A DNA stretch of 6,959 nt from Comamonadaceae bacterium. GTDB lineage: Bacteria > Pseudomonadota > Gammaproteobacteria > Burkholderiales > Burkholderiaceae. Below the pieces are notes generated by a model that saw only the letters and a program-made list of their open reading frames with translations, was not told where the DNA came from and did not search any database. This document shows positions 1-6,456 of the stretch, in pieces; position 1 is the first letter of the stretch; each line of letters opens with the position of its first letter. The position numbers and the translations under genes are program-made. Location of the stretch: NCBI GenBank assembly GCA_947505995.1, contig CANNNB010000127.1, positions 1 through 6,959 on the forward strand, read 5' to 3'.

Positions 1-103
1 ATAGCAAGTTGGTACCACTCCTTCCCATCCCGAACAGGACAGTGAAACGACTTAGCGCCGATGATAGTGCGGGTTCCCGTGTGAAAGTAGGACATTGTCA
101 GGC
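1..103 (+). rRNA. rrf: 5S ribosomal RNA, 3' part (5' end outside window)
   Basis: This is the 5S rRNA of the large ribosomal subunit, here the last gene of an rrn operon. The conserved loop CCGAAC is at 30-35, GTGAAACG at 42-49, TAGCGCCGATGATAGT at 53-68 and GTGAAAGTAGGACA at 81-94, all in the order expected of bacterial 5S. The closing 3' strand GTCAGGC at 97-103 should pair with the missing 5' strand, so roughly a dozen 5' bases lie before the window. The sequence matches what I remember of Burkholderiales/Comamonadaceae 5S genes. The exact 3' end is uncertain by one or two bases. No tRNA gene follows it. Confidence 0.95.
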
Positions 104-115
104 TCTTATAGCGAG

Positions 116-148
116 AAACGCCCCATAGAAATATGGGGCGTTTTTTTT
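116..148 (+). terminator. rho-independent terminator of the rrn operon
   Basis: CGCCCCATA (119-127) and TATGGGGCG (132-140) form a perfect 9-bp GC-rich stem closed by a GAAA tetraloop (128-131). The stem extends to 12 bp if the flanking AAA (116-118) pairs with the first three T of the tail. Eight consecutive T follow at 141-148. It lies 13 bases after the 5S gene. On the minus strand the same hairpin is preceded by an A-tract but followed by only TTTCT, so it may also slow transcription arriving from the hydrolase gene, though less efficiently. Confidence 0.95.
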
Positions 149-170
149 GCCTGTCAAATTGTGAAGCTGA

Positions 171-1091
171 CTACAAATTCACAATCATGTCCTCTTGAAA
201 TGCCAAGGCTTTGCTTCGTTCCAGATCTAAAAGCATGTCCTCAAGCCATTCTTGCATGGGCATTTGTTCACCAAAGGTCTGGTGCAATTGCTTCAAATAG
301 GGCACGCCAGTGGCCCAAGCCTTAAAGGCCTTGTTTTCAACTTGTGTCAGTTCCAAAAGCTTGTATTTCAAAAGCACTTTGGCGCCATAGCGGCCGTGCT
401 TTTGCGGGTTCTGAACAAAGCCGTGTAATTTTTTGCGGGCAATTTCAAGCGCAGCGTCGACATTTTCAAAAACTGCGCCGTGACCGGGTATGACCCACAA
501 AGGTTTCAGTGACTCAATCAGATCCAAAGTCTGAGCAACTTCGTGAAATGCATCGACACCTTCCAACTCTGGAAAAACAACACCAAATCCGTTGGCCCAC
601 AAGGCATCTGCTGAGATCAAAACTTTGTGGGTGGGCTCAAACAAAATAACTGAATGCGGATCATGGCCAGGCGCAGCGTGCACTTCCCAATCTAGGGATG
701 CCAAGCGCAAAGTTTGGCCTGCCCGCAACACGCCCTCAAACTTAAACCGAGGACACAATTGACCGGTGGCTTCGTAGCTCAAGGCCTGTTCATCCCAAAT
801 TGCAACGGCCTTTGCTTCACCTGGTGGAATCAGCGTCTCAAGCTGGGTGTAGTGAGTTTGAAGAAAATAGTTACCCCCACAGTGATCGCTGTGTAAGTGG
901 GTGTTAACCAACCGATCTAGAATTTTGCCGTCCAAAGCATTTTGCACAAGTGCCAAAGTCTGCGCTTGGTGTGTCACATAACCACTGTCAATGAGCGTGG
1001 TTGAAGTGTCGTCGGTGAACAGGACGTTGTTGGCCGAAAGCCAGCCTCTTTCAAAAACTTGAAGTCCTGGAATCTGCAGCCGATCAGACAT
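171..1091 (-). CDS. MBL-fold metallo-hydrolase (glyoxalase II-like), substrate unknown
   Basis: A 306-residue cytoplasmic protein of the metallo-beta-lactamase fold; no signal peptide or membrane segment is visible. The full set of metal ligands is present: HLHSDH at residues 65-70 (H65, H67, D69, H70), H143 in PGHDPHS, D162 in ISADALW and H204 in IPGHG, consistent with a dinuclear metal site. The C-terminal region after about residue 210 is largely helical and charged, and would shape substrate access. Substrate is not deducible: the family includes glyoxalase II, lactonases, thioesterase-like enzymes and others. The start is taken as the ATG at 1091. An in-frame TTG two codons upstream (1097) is possible, and neither has a good Shine-Dalgarno sequence. 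It lies 40 bases downstream of fadD on the same strand, so it may be co-transcribed with it, and it converges on the rrn terminator. Confidence 0.9.
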   Translation of the reverse strand: MSDRLQIPGLQVFERGWLSANNVLFTDDTSTTLIDSGYVTHQAQTLALVQNALDGKILDRLVNTHLHSDHCGGNYFLQTHYTQLETLIPPGEAKAVAIWDEQALSYEATGQLCPRFKFEGVLRAGQTLRLASLDWEVHAAPGHDPHSVILFEPTHKVLISADALWANGFGVVFPELEGVDAFHEVAQTLDLIESLKPLWVIPGHGAVFENVDAALEIARKKLHGFVQNPQKHGRYGAKVLLKYKLLELTQVENKAFKAWATGVPYLKQLHQTFGEQMPMQEWLEDMLLDLERSKALAFQEDMIVNL

Positions 1092-1095
1092 TGTC

Positions 1096-1123
1096 AAAAA
1101 CGCTTAAAGATAATTTAAAAGCG
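1096..1123 (-). terminator. candidate intercistronic hairpin with T-tract between fadD and hydrolase gene
   Basis: Read on the minus strand, CGCTT-TT-AAA (1123 to 1114) and TTTAAGCG (1108 to 1101) pair as 5 bp plus 3 bp around a two-base bulge, with loop TTATC (1113-1109). TTTTT (1100-1096) follows immediately. The shape is that of a weak intrinsic terminator or attenuator, but the stem is AT-rich and bulged. The T-tract ends five bases before the hydrolase ATG, so the structure could instead limit ribosome access. A weak promoter-like pair (CTGATT, 17 bases, TATCTT) overlaps the same sequence on this strand. Function is inferred only. Confidence 0.3.
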
Positions 1124-1131
1124 ATTTGCAA

Positions 1132-2820
1132 TCAGTGTGCCGAGGTGCGAAGTTCACGTCGCAAAATTTTGCCTACATTGGACTTGGGCAACTCGTCTCG
1201 AAACTCAATGTATTTGGGCCGCTTGTAACCTGTGAGGTTTTCGTTGCAGTATTTGGCCACGGCATCTTCGGTCAGCATGCTGTCGTTTCGCACCACAAAA
1301 ACCTTGATGGTCTCACCTTGCATGGCATCGGGAATGCCGATGGCTGCGCACTCAACCACCCCTGGGCAAAGCGAGATGACATTCTCGAGTTCAGATGGGA
1401 ACACATTGAAGCCACTCACAATGATCATGTCTTTAATGCGATCGACGATGCGGAAATAACCGTGCTCGTCCATGATGCCCACGTCACCGGTGCGCATAAA
1501 ACCGTCAGATGTGAATGCCTTGCGCGTTTCTTCTTCTTGCTTGTAATAACCCACCATGACGTTGGGGCCGCGAATGCAAATTTCACCAGACTCGCCTTGT
1601 GCCAAGCTATTGCCTTGTTCGTCCTTAATGGCCATTTCGATGCTGGGAAGTGGCAGGCCAATGGTGCCGCTGAAGGAGGTCTGAGTCACCGGGTTGTTGG
1701 TGCCAATGGCACAAGTTTCACTCATGCCCCAGCCTTCAATCATGGCGCTGCCGGTGGCAGCTTGCCAAGCGCGCGCAGTGCCCTCAGACGCCGCCATGCC
1801 ACCTGCTTGGGTGAGGCACAGGTTGGAAAAATCGATGGTTTTGAACATGGGGTGCTGCAGCAAGGCGTTGAACAAAGTGTTGACGCCGGGCAGCAAGTGG
1901 AAGGGGCGTGATTTGAGGGTTTCAATGAACTTGCCAAAGTCACGCGGGTTGGGAACCAAGGTAAGGTGCGAGCCTTGGCGAATGGCCAAGAAGCAGAGTG
2001 TCAAGGCGAAGATGTGATACAGCGGAAGCGCCGCAATGCTGTTGACTTTGCGTAAGTCGGGCATGCGCTCAAGTGCTGGGGCAAACCATGTTTCAGCTTG
2101 CAAAATAGCGGCCACAATGTTGCGATGGGTCAGCACCGCGCCCTTGGACAAGCCCGTTGTGCCGCCGGTGTATTGCAAAAACGCAATGTCATCAAGCGAC
2201 TGGGAGACAGACTTGAAAGTCAATTGGCGCCCCTCGGCAATGGCTTGTTTGAACGAAGTCACGCGGTGTTTGTCGCTCAATGGCAGTTCAAACTCAGGCA
2301 CCATTTTGGCCAAATGGCGAACTGCAAATGTCATCCATCGACCGTAAAAAGGGCCTAACAAATCGCCAATCGAAGCAAGGACGGTGTGCTGTATTTGCGT
2401 ATGCTCAATGACCTCGCTCAGGGTGAAAGCAAAGTTTTCCAAAATCACAATGCCAGAGGCGCCAGAGTCTTTCAGTTGGTGCTCTAACTCGCGTGCTGTG
2501 TACAAAGGGTTCACATTCACGCAGGTATAACCGGCCCTCAAAATGGCGGCCATCGTGACTGCAAATTGAGGCAAGTTGGGCAACATCAGGGCAATGCGGC
2601 TGCCTGGCGCTAAGCCTTGCGCTTGAAACCAGGCCCCCAAGGCTTGAGACAACTGGTCTAGCTCTCGGTAGCTCATCCACCTTTCCATGCAAACTGCAAA
2701 CGGCGTATCGCCGTGCTTTTGAAAGGCTTGGTTGAGTAAATCTGACAACGAACTGTATTCGTTGGGGTCAATTTCGTGCTTCACGTTGGCGGGATAACTC
2801 TTCAGCCAAATCTTGTCCAT
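1132..2820 (-). CDS. fadD: long-chain fatty acid-CoA ligase (FadD-type acyl-CoA synthetase)
   Basis: An ATP-dependent ligase of the ANL adenylating superfamily that converts a free fatty acid to acyl-AMP and then acyl-CoA, feeding beta-oxidation or lipid synthesis; the family works at the inner face of the cytoplasmic membrane. At 562 residues it is the usual FadD length. The nucleotide-binding loop YTGGTTGLSKGA is at 217-228, LPLYHIFALT at 265-274, the adenine/AMP motif GWGMSET at 363-369, and the TGD of the fatty-acyl-CoA synthetase signature at 444-446 followed by RIVDRIKDMIIVSGFNVFPSE to about 477. The catalytic lysine of the mobile C-terminal domain is K551 in LPKSNVGK. The ATG at 2820 has a good Shine-Dalgarno sequence. 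Nothing is broken. GWGMSE replaces the YGxTE form seen in E. coli FadD. Exact chain-length preference cannot be read from sequence. Confidence 0.95.
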   Translation of the reverse strand: MDKIWLKSYPANVKHEIDPNEYSSLSDLLNQAFQKHGDTPFAVCMERWMSYRELDQLSQALGAWFQAQGLAPGSRIALMLPNLPQFAVTMAAILRAGYTCVNVNPLYTARELEHQLKDSGASGIVILENFAFTLSEVIEHTQIQHTVLASIGDLLGPFYGRWMTFAVRHLAKMVPEFELPLSDKHRVTSFKQAIAEGRQLTFKSVSQSLDDIAFLQYTGGTTGLSKGAVLTHRNIVAAILQAETWFAPALERMPDLRKVNSIAALPLYHIFALTLCFLAIRQGSHLTLVPNPRDFGKFIETLKSRPFHLLPGVNTLFNALLQHPMFKTIDFSNLCLTQAGGMAASEGTARAWQAATGSAMIEGWGMSETCAIGTNNPVTQTSFSGTIGLPLPSIEMAIKDEQGNSLAQGESGEICIRGPNVMVGYYKQEEETRKAFTSDGFMRTGDVGIMDEHGYFRIVDRIKDMIIVSGFNVFPSELENVISLCPGVVECAAIGIPDAMQGETIKVFVVRNDSMLTEDAVAKYCNENLTGYKRPKYIEFRDELPKSNVGKILRRELRTSAH

Positions 2821-2826
2821 GTACTG

Positions 2827-2831
2827 CTCCT
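2827..2831 (-). promoter_or_regulatory. ribosome binding site of fadD
   Basis: AGGAG on the minus strand lies six bases before the fadD ATG (2820-2818). It is the clearest Shine-Dalgarno sequence in the window and fixes the fadD start; the other genes here have weak or no such match. Confidence 0.8.
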
Positions 2832-2843
2832 AGGAATGGCAAT

Positions 2844-2873
2844 ATTGTCGTCAATTTGAAGAAGCGTTGTCAT
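2844..2873 (-). promoter_or_regulatory. candidate sigma-70 promoter of fadD
   Basis: On the minus strand ATGACA (2873-2868) matches the -35 consensus TTGACA at 5 of 6 positions, and GACAAT (2849-2844) matches the -10 consensus TATAAT at 4 of 6, with an 18-base spacer. Transcription would start near 2837, giving a short leader of about 17 bases that still contains the AGGAG ribosome binding site. Consensus matching by eye only. Confidence 0.3.
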
Positions 2874-2891
2874 GGGGCATTACCCCTGACA
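2868..2891. repeat. bulged inverted repeat in the fadD/GNAT divergent spacer
   Basis: TGTCA-T-GGGG (2868-2877) and CCCC-TGACA (2883-2891) are complementary over 9 bp, with one bulged T (2873), around the five-base loop CATTA. The fadD-proximal arm coincides with the putative fadD -35 hexamer. It could be a repressor operator (TGTCA and TGACA half-sites 14 bases apart), or a hairpin if transcribed from the GNAT side. It has no T-tract after it, so it is not an intrinsic terminator. I cannot assign it to a known regulator such as FadR or PsrA. Confidence 0.4.
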
Positions 2892-3002
2892 CGCATTTAA
2901 AAAGTCTATTTTTCGTCCCCAAAGCGACAAAGCAAAAAGCCGCCGTATTTTCTAGAAAGTGAGAAAAATGCGAGAAGCTGTGCAAGAATACGGGTAAACC
3001 CT

Positions 3003-3674
3003 ATGATTCAAATTTCAAACCTCACCCAATCACTTTGGCGCCGCTTTATGAGTTGGGTACCTATCCGCATTTTGAGCATCCAGCACCGACCGCGCATCAG
3101 TGCTCACCTCAAGTGTTTGGGCCCCCAAGATCGTTATTTGCGCTTCGGTTACACAGCGACCGACGAGCAGATTGAAAACTACGTCAACAAACTGAATTTT
3201 GTACGGGATGACATCTATGGCGTCTTCAATCGGCGCCTAGAGATCGTGGCCATGGCGCATTTGGCCTTCTCGGTCGACCCAGAATGGGCAACTTGTGCTG
3301 AATTTGGGGTTTCAGTTGACCTCAAAATGCGCGGCAAAGGACTGGGCGCGCGCTTGTTTGATCGCGCGGTCATGCATGCCCGAAATCAGGGCGTTGGGCT
3401 GATGTTCATCCATGCCTTGAGCGAAAACACCGCCATGCTCAAAATTGCCCGGAAATCGGGTGCCAAGGTGGTGCGAGATGGCAGCGAAAGTGACGCTTAC
3501 CTCAGCTTGCCAACTGCCGACCTTGACAGTCAAATGAATGAATTCATTGAGGAAGGCATGGCCGATGTTGATTTTCAAATCAAGGTGCGTGCCAAACAGT
3601 TTTTACAAGTGCTTCGTACGCTGCAAGAGGTTAGAAAGGGTGTACGCGAATCGCGTCACCAATCGGGCGTTTAA
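3003..3674 (+). CDS. GNAT family N-acetyltransferase
   Basis: A 223-residue protein of the Gcn5-related acetyltransferase superfamily, which transfers the acetyl group of acetyl-CoA to an amine; its own substrate is unknown. The acetyl-CoA pyrophosphate-binding motif A is clear: the strand EFGVSVDLKM followed by RGKGLG at 110-115 and a helix. Motif B follows around ENTAMLKIARKSGAKV (141-156). The segment DRYLRFGY (43-50) resembles the first helical region of many bacterial GNATs. After about residue 170 there is an acidic then basic helical tail that lies outside the catalytic core. The ATG at 3003 gives the full N-terminus but its ribosome binding site is weak; M16 is an alternative. A faint promoter-like pair (GCGACA 2924-2929, 16 bases, TATTTT 2946-2951) precedes it. 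It is divergent from fadD and 48 bases upstream of corC in the same direction, so it may be first in that operon. Confidence 0.85.
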   Translation: MIQISNLTQSLWRRFMSWVPIRILSIQHRPRISAHLKCLGPQDRYLRFGYTATDEQIENYVNKLNFVRDDIYGVFNRRLEIVAMAHLAFSVDPEWATCAEFGVSVDLKMRGKGLGARLFDRAVMHARNQGVGLMFIHALSENTAMLKIARKSGAKVVRDGSESDAYLSLPTADLDSQMNEFIEEGMADVDFQIKVRAKQFLQVLRTLQEVRKGVRESRHQSGV

Positions 3675-3722
3675 TCCGCTATCCTAGAGGCTCTGCAACA
3701 ACGGCAAATTGCCCATCCCACT

Positions 3723-4661
3723 GTGTCCGACCCTCACCCCGCGCGCTTGAATGAACGAGACGACAAACGAGACGACAAACGCGAAGTCAAAAGAGTAGAC
3801 AGACGCGAAGAGCGGCGTGAAGACAAGCGCTCATTCCTGCAAAAGCTGGCTGAGTTCATTCACCCTGGCCCCGACTCTAAAGACGAGCTCATTGAAACGC
3901 TGGCCGAGGCGGAAGACAACGAGATCATCAATGCGCAAAGTCGTTTCATGCTTGAGGGCGTGATTCGCATGGCGGACATGACGGCAGGCGATGCCATGGT
4001 GGCTGCGCCGCGCATGGACTTGCTGTCCATCGATGCGCCCTTTGACGAGCTGCTGCACCAAGTGATCGATACAGCTCACTCGCGCTTTCCAGTGTACGAA
4101 GACGATCGTGAAAACATCATTGGCATCTTGATGGCCAAAGATTTGCTCAAGCTGCAACGCGCGCCCGAGCTCAATATCCGTGCCTTACTCAGACCCGCCG
4201 TGTTTGTGCCGGAAACCAAAGGCCTGAACGATTTGCTCAGACAGTTTCGCGACAACCGCCAACACTTGGCCATCGTCATTGATGAGTTTGGCCGCACGGC
4301 TGGCTTGATCACCATTGAAGATGTGCTCGAAGAAATTGTGGGCGAAATTGAAGATGAGTTTGACATTGAAGAAGAAGCTGGCGACATCTTTGGTTTGTCC
4401 GATCAAACTTACCGCGTCAGCGGCGACACTTCACTCGAACGCGTCTCAGAGGCCTTTGGCGTGAAGCTCAACCCGCATGTCATTGACGAGGACACTCACC
4501 AATTTGACACCATTGGTGGACTCGTTGCGCACGAGATGGGCCACGTGCCCAAACGTGGTGAAAAATTCAGTTTATCGGGCTTGGACTTTGTGGTCTTGCA
4601 CACCCGCGGTGGCGCAGTGCGGTGGTTCAAGGTCTCACCCACCACGCCCTTGAAAAAGTAA
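3723..4661 (+). CDS. corC: CorC/YbeX family CBS-domain protein (magnesium/cobalt efflux-associated)
   Basis: A 312-residue soluble protein of the short CorC (YbeX) type, without the membrane DUF21 domain of its larger relatives. It is associated with Mg2+/Co2+ homeostasis; E. coli YbeX has also been linked to ribosome metabolism. Two CBS domains span about 87-145 (MTAGDAMVAAPRMD, then SRFPVYEDDRENIIGILMAKDLL) and 152-207 (HLAIVIDEFGRTAGLITIED at 181-200), followed by the acidic EEIVGEIEDEFD and a C-terminal CorC_HlyC domain (about 220-305). Residues 10-36 form an unusually charged Arg/Lys/Asp/Glu stretch encoded by a 12-base repeat. The GTG start at 3723 gives the N-terminus MSDPHPAR, which I recall from relatives. 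No Shine-Dalgarno sequence is visible; an 11-base palindrome (GGCAAATTGCC, 3703-3713) sits there instead. Its stop overlaps the lnt start. Confidence 0.93.
   Translation: MSDPHPARLNERDDKRDDKREVKRVDRREERREDKRSFLQKLAEFIHPGPDSKDELIETLAEAEDNEIINAQSRFMLEGVIRMADMTAGDAMVAAPRMDLLSIDAPFDELLHQVIDTAHSRFPVYEDDRENIIGILMAKDLLKLQRAPELNIRALLRPAVFVPETKGLNDLLRQFRDNRQHLAIVIDEFGRTAGLITIEDVLEEIVGEIEDEFDIEEEAGDIFGLSDQTYRVSGDTSLERVSEAFGVKLNPHVIDEDTHQFDTIGGLVAHEMGHVPKRGEKFSLSGLDFVVLHTRGGAVRWFKVSPTTPLKK
3754..3825 (+). repeat. 12-base tandem repeat inside the corC N-terminus
   Basis: AACGAGACGACA occurs twice perfectly (3754-3765 and 3766-3777), with exact periodicity to 3781. Four diverged copies follow: AACGCGAAGTCA, AAAGAGTAGACA, GACGCGAAGAGC and GGCGTGAAGACA, ending at 3825. 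The unit is a multiple of three and keeps the frame. It encodes a four-residue charged period of the type (D/E)-(K/R)-R-(D/E), at residues 11-35 of CorC. Confidence 0.85.
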
Positions 4662-6409
4662 TGAGCATGTGGCGCCTGGCCTTGTCAGTCGTAGCCGGTG
4701 TGGTGCATGGCTTTTCGATGGCCTGGCCTGCCTTCGCGCTGGGGGATGTGCTGGGTGTGACGGGCCAGTCGTCAGGCTTTTTGCAGTGTTTCAGTCTTGG
4801 TATTTTGGCGGCGCTTTTGTTGCAATTGGCATCGCAAGATGCTCAGCCAACACACAACATTGCATCCCAAAAAATACCATCTCAATCGAAACGCCAAGTT
4901 CAGTCCTCGTGGCGACAGGGCGCGCTCGTCAGTGCTGTGTTTGCCTGCAGTGCCATGGCTGCCACTTGGGGTTGGCTGTATGTTTCTATGCATCGGTATG
5001 GGGGCTTGCCTTCTTGGCTGGCAGCCTTGGCCGTGTTGTTGCTTGCCGCGGGCTTGTCACTTTATTTTGCAGCAGCGGGCGGCATTTGGGTGGCCTTGTT
5101 TCGGCGCTCTGTTTTGACGGCCCGAATGATGGAGGGGCGCTATGCCAGACAGACTGAAGGCATGACCATGGCGGAGTTCAAGCAAGGGCTTTCTGGCATC
5201 TTGTTGTTTGGCGCTTTGTGGACTTTGGCCGAGCTGTGTCGTGGCCAACTCCTTACCGGATTTCCTTGGGGTGCCGGTGGCTACGCGCACCTGCAAAGTG
5301 CCTTGTCTGGCTACGCCCCATGGATTGGTGTTTATGGCATCGGTGCCATTGCAGCATGGGTGGCCATGGGCGTGCCAGTTCTAATTTCGATCCTCATGGC
5401 GGGCAGAACTCAGGCTTGGATTTGGACAGGCCTTGTCTTGTTCATGGTGTCTGTGGTCATTCCCATCGGACTCCAAAATGCAGGACCCGAGTTCACCCAA
5501 GCCTCGGGCAAACTCAAGGTGCGGCTGCTTCAAGGCAACATTCCGCAAGATGAAAAATTCATTCCTGGCCAGGGCGTTCAGCAGGCCTTGAGTTGGTATG
5601 GCGAGCAGTTGCTGGCCAATACCGAGCCACTCGTGGTCACACCCGAAACGGCCATTCCTGTCTTGCCGCAACAACTCGCGCCCACCTACTGGCAAGCGCT
5701 CAAAGACAAATACGCGGGCCAAAGTGCGCAGGGCCTGTTGCCCACCTCGCCGCAAACAGCATTGGTGGGCATTCCCATGGGCGCCTCGGGTGTGGGCTAC
5801 AGCAATTCTGTGTTGGCACTCGGCCCTGAAGAAATCCAATACCGCTATGACAAACATCACTTGGTGCCCTTTGGCGAATACGTACCGCCTTTTTTTCAGT
5901 GGTTTGTGCGCATGATGAACATGCCTTTGGGTGATTTTGCGCAAGACCGACCTCCCTCAGGCGTTTTGAAATGGCAGGGCCAGCGTTTGTTGCCCCAAAT
6001 TTGTTACGAAGATTTGTTTGGTGAAGAAGTAGCGCGCTACTTTGCCAAGCCCGATGAGGCGCCCACCGTCTTGGTCAACATGAGCAATTTGGCTTGGTTT
6101 GGTGACACCACGGCCATGGCCCAACATGTGGCCATTTCTAGCATGCGCGCCATGGAGTTTCAGCGCCCCATCATTCGCTCTACCAACACGGGCTTAACAG
6201 GTTTGGTCGATGCCAAAGGCGTGGTCACTGCCTCTTTGCCACCCTTCACGCGCGGTACTTTGGTGCTTGAGTTTGAAGGACGCTCTGGCCTCACGCCCTA
6301 CGCCCAATGGACCTCTCAATGGGGCTTGGTGCCACTTTGGTGTCTTTGCCTCGCAATTGTGCTGGTTTTAAGTGTGTTTTCTCGGCGCTCTGGCTCGCGC
6401 TCGCTTTAA
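4661..6409 (+). CDS. lnt: apolipoprotein N-acyltransferase
   Basis: Lnt carries out the last step of lipoprotein maturation, moving an acyl chain from phospholipid to the N-terminal cysteine of apolipoproteins at the periplasmic face of the inner membrane. The N-terminal half has about six or seven hydrophobic segments (roughly 5-28, 37-57, 87-107, 117-142, 176-196, 215-245 and 252-272). It is followed by a periplasmic carbon-nitrogen hydrolase domain (about 287-540) and a final membrane segment (553-573). The catalytic triad is intact: E329 in VTPETAIP, K398 in YDKHHLVPFGEYVPP and C448 in LPQICYED. TGFPWG (199-204) is also conserved. At 582 residues it is longer than the 512-residue E. coli enzyme, with the extra length before the catalytic domain. 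The chosen ATG shares its A with the corC TAA stop, suggesting translational coupling. A second ATG two codons on (4667) is possible. Upstream GTG extension is less likely because it would overlap the corC coding end. Confidence 0.95.
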   Translation: MSMWRLALSVVAGVVHGFSMAWPAFALGDVLGVTGQSSGFLQCFSLGILAALLLQLASQDAQPTHNIASQKIPSQSKRQVQSSWRQGALVSAVFACSAMAATWGWLYVSMHRYGGLPSWLAALAVLLLAAGLSLYFAAAGGIWVALFRRSVLTARMMEGRYARQTEGMTMAEFKQGLSGILLFGALWTLAELCRGQLLTGFPWGAGGYAHLQSALSGYAPWIGVYGIGAIAAWVAMGVPVLISILMAGRTQAWIWTGLVLFMVSVVIPIGLQNAGPEFTQASGKLKVRLLQGNIPQDEKFIPGQGVQQALSWYGEQLLANTEPLVVTPETAIPVLPQQLAPTYWQALKDKYAGQSAQGLLPTSPQTALVGIPMGASGVGYSNSVLALGPEEIQYRYDKHHLVPFGEYVPPFFQWFVRMMNMPLGDFAQDRPPSGVLKWQGQRLLPQICYEDLFGEEVARYFAKPDEAPTVLVNMSNLAWFGDTTAMAQHVAISSMRAMEFQRPIIRSTNTGLTGLVDAKGVVTASLPPFTRGTLVLEFEGRSGLTPYAQWTSQWGLVPLWCLCLAIVLVLSVFSRRSGSRSL

Positions 6410-6456
6410 AATCAAGGGTTGCCGCCGATGTTTGGGGGCCTTCTCATTTTTAAGCC

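Noticed and set aside
95..325. A 76-residue plus-strand ORF starting in the 5S rRNA
   Set aside because: It begins in the rRNA 3' end, runs through the terminator hairpin and then antisense to the hydrolase gene; no family features and no ribosome binding site.
1126..1911. A 261-residue plus-strand ORF opposite fadD
   Set aside because: It is antisense to the conserved fadD coding frame, and its His/Ala/Gly-rich composition is typical of shadow frames in GC-biased genes.
2878..2960. AT-rich stretches with poly-A and poly-T in the divergent spacer as a terminator
   Set aside because: The GGGG/CCCC hairpin is not followed directly by a T-tract, and the nearby A/T runs are not adjacent to a stable stem.
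4622..4660. GTG start for lnt 13 codons upstream of the chosen ATG
   Set aside because: It would extend Lnt through the corC 3' coding end with residues (VQGLTHHALEKV) unlike an Lnt N-terminus; the ATG overlapping the corC stop fits coupling better.
5381..5944. A 187-residue minus-strand ORF opposite lnt
   Set aside because: Antisense to the region around the Lnt catalytic Glu and Lys; His/Arg-rich shadow frame with no recognisable domain.
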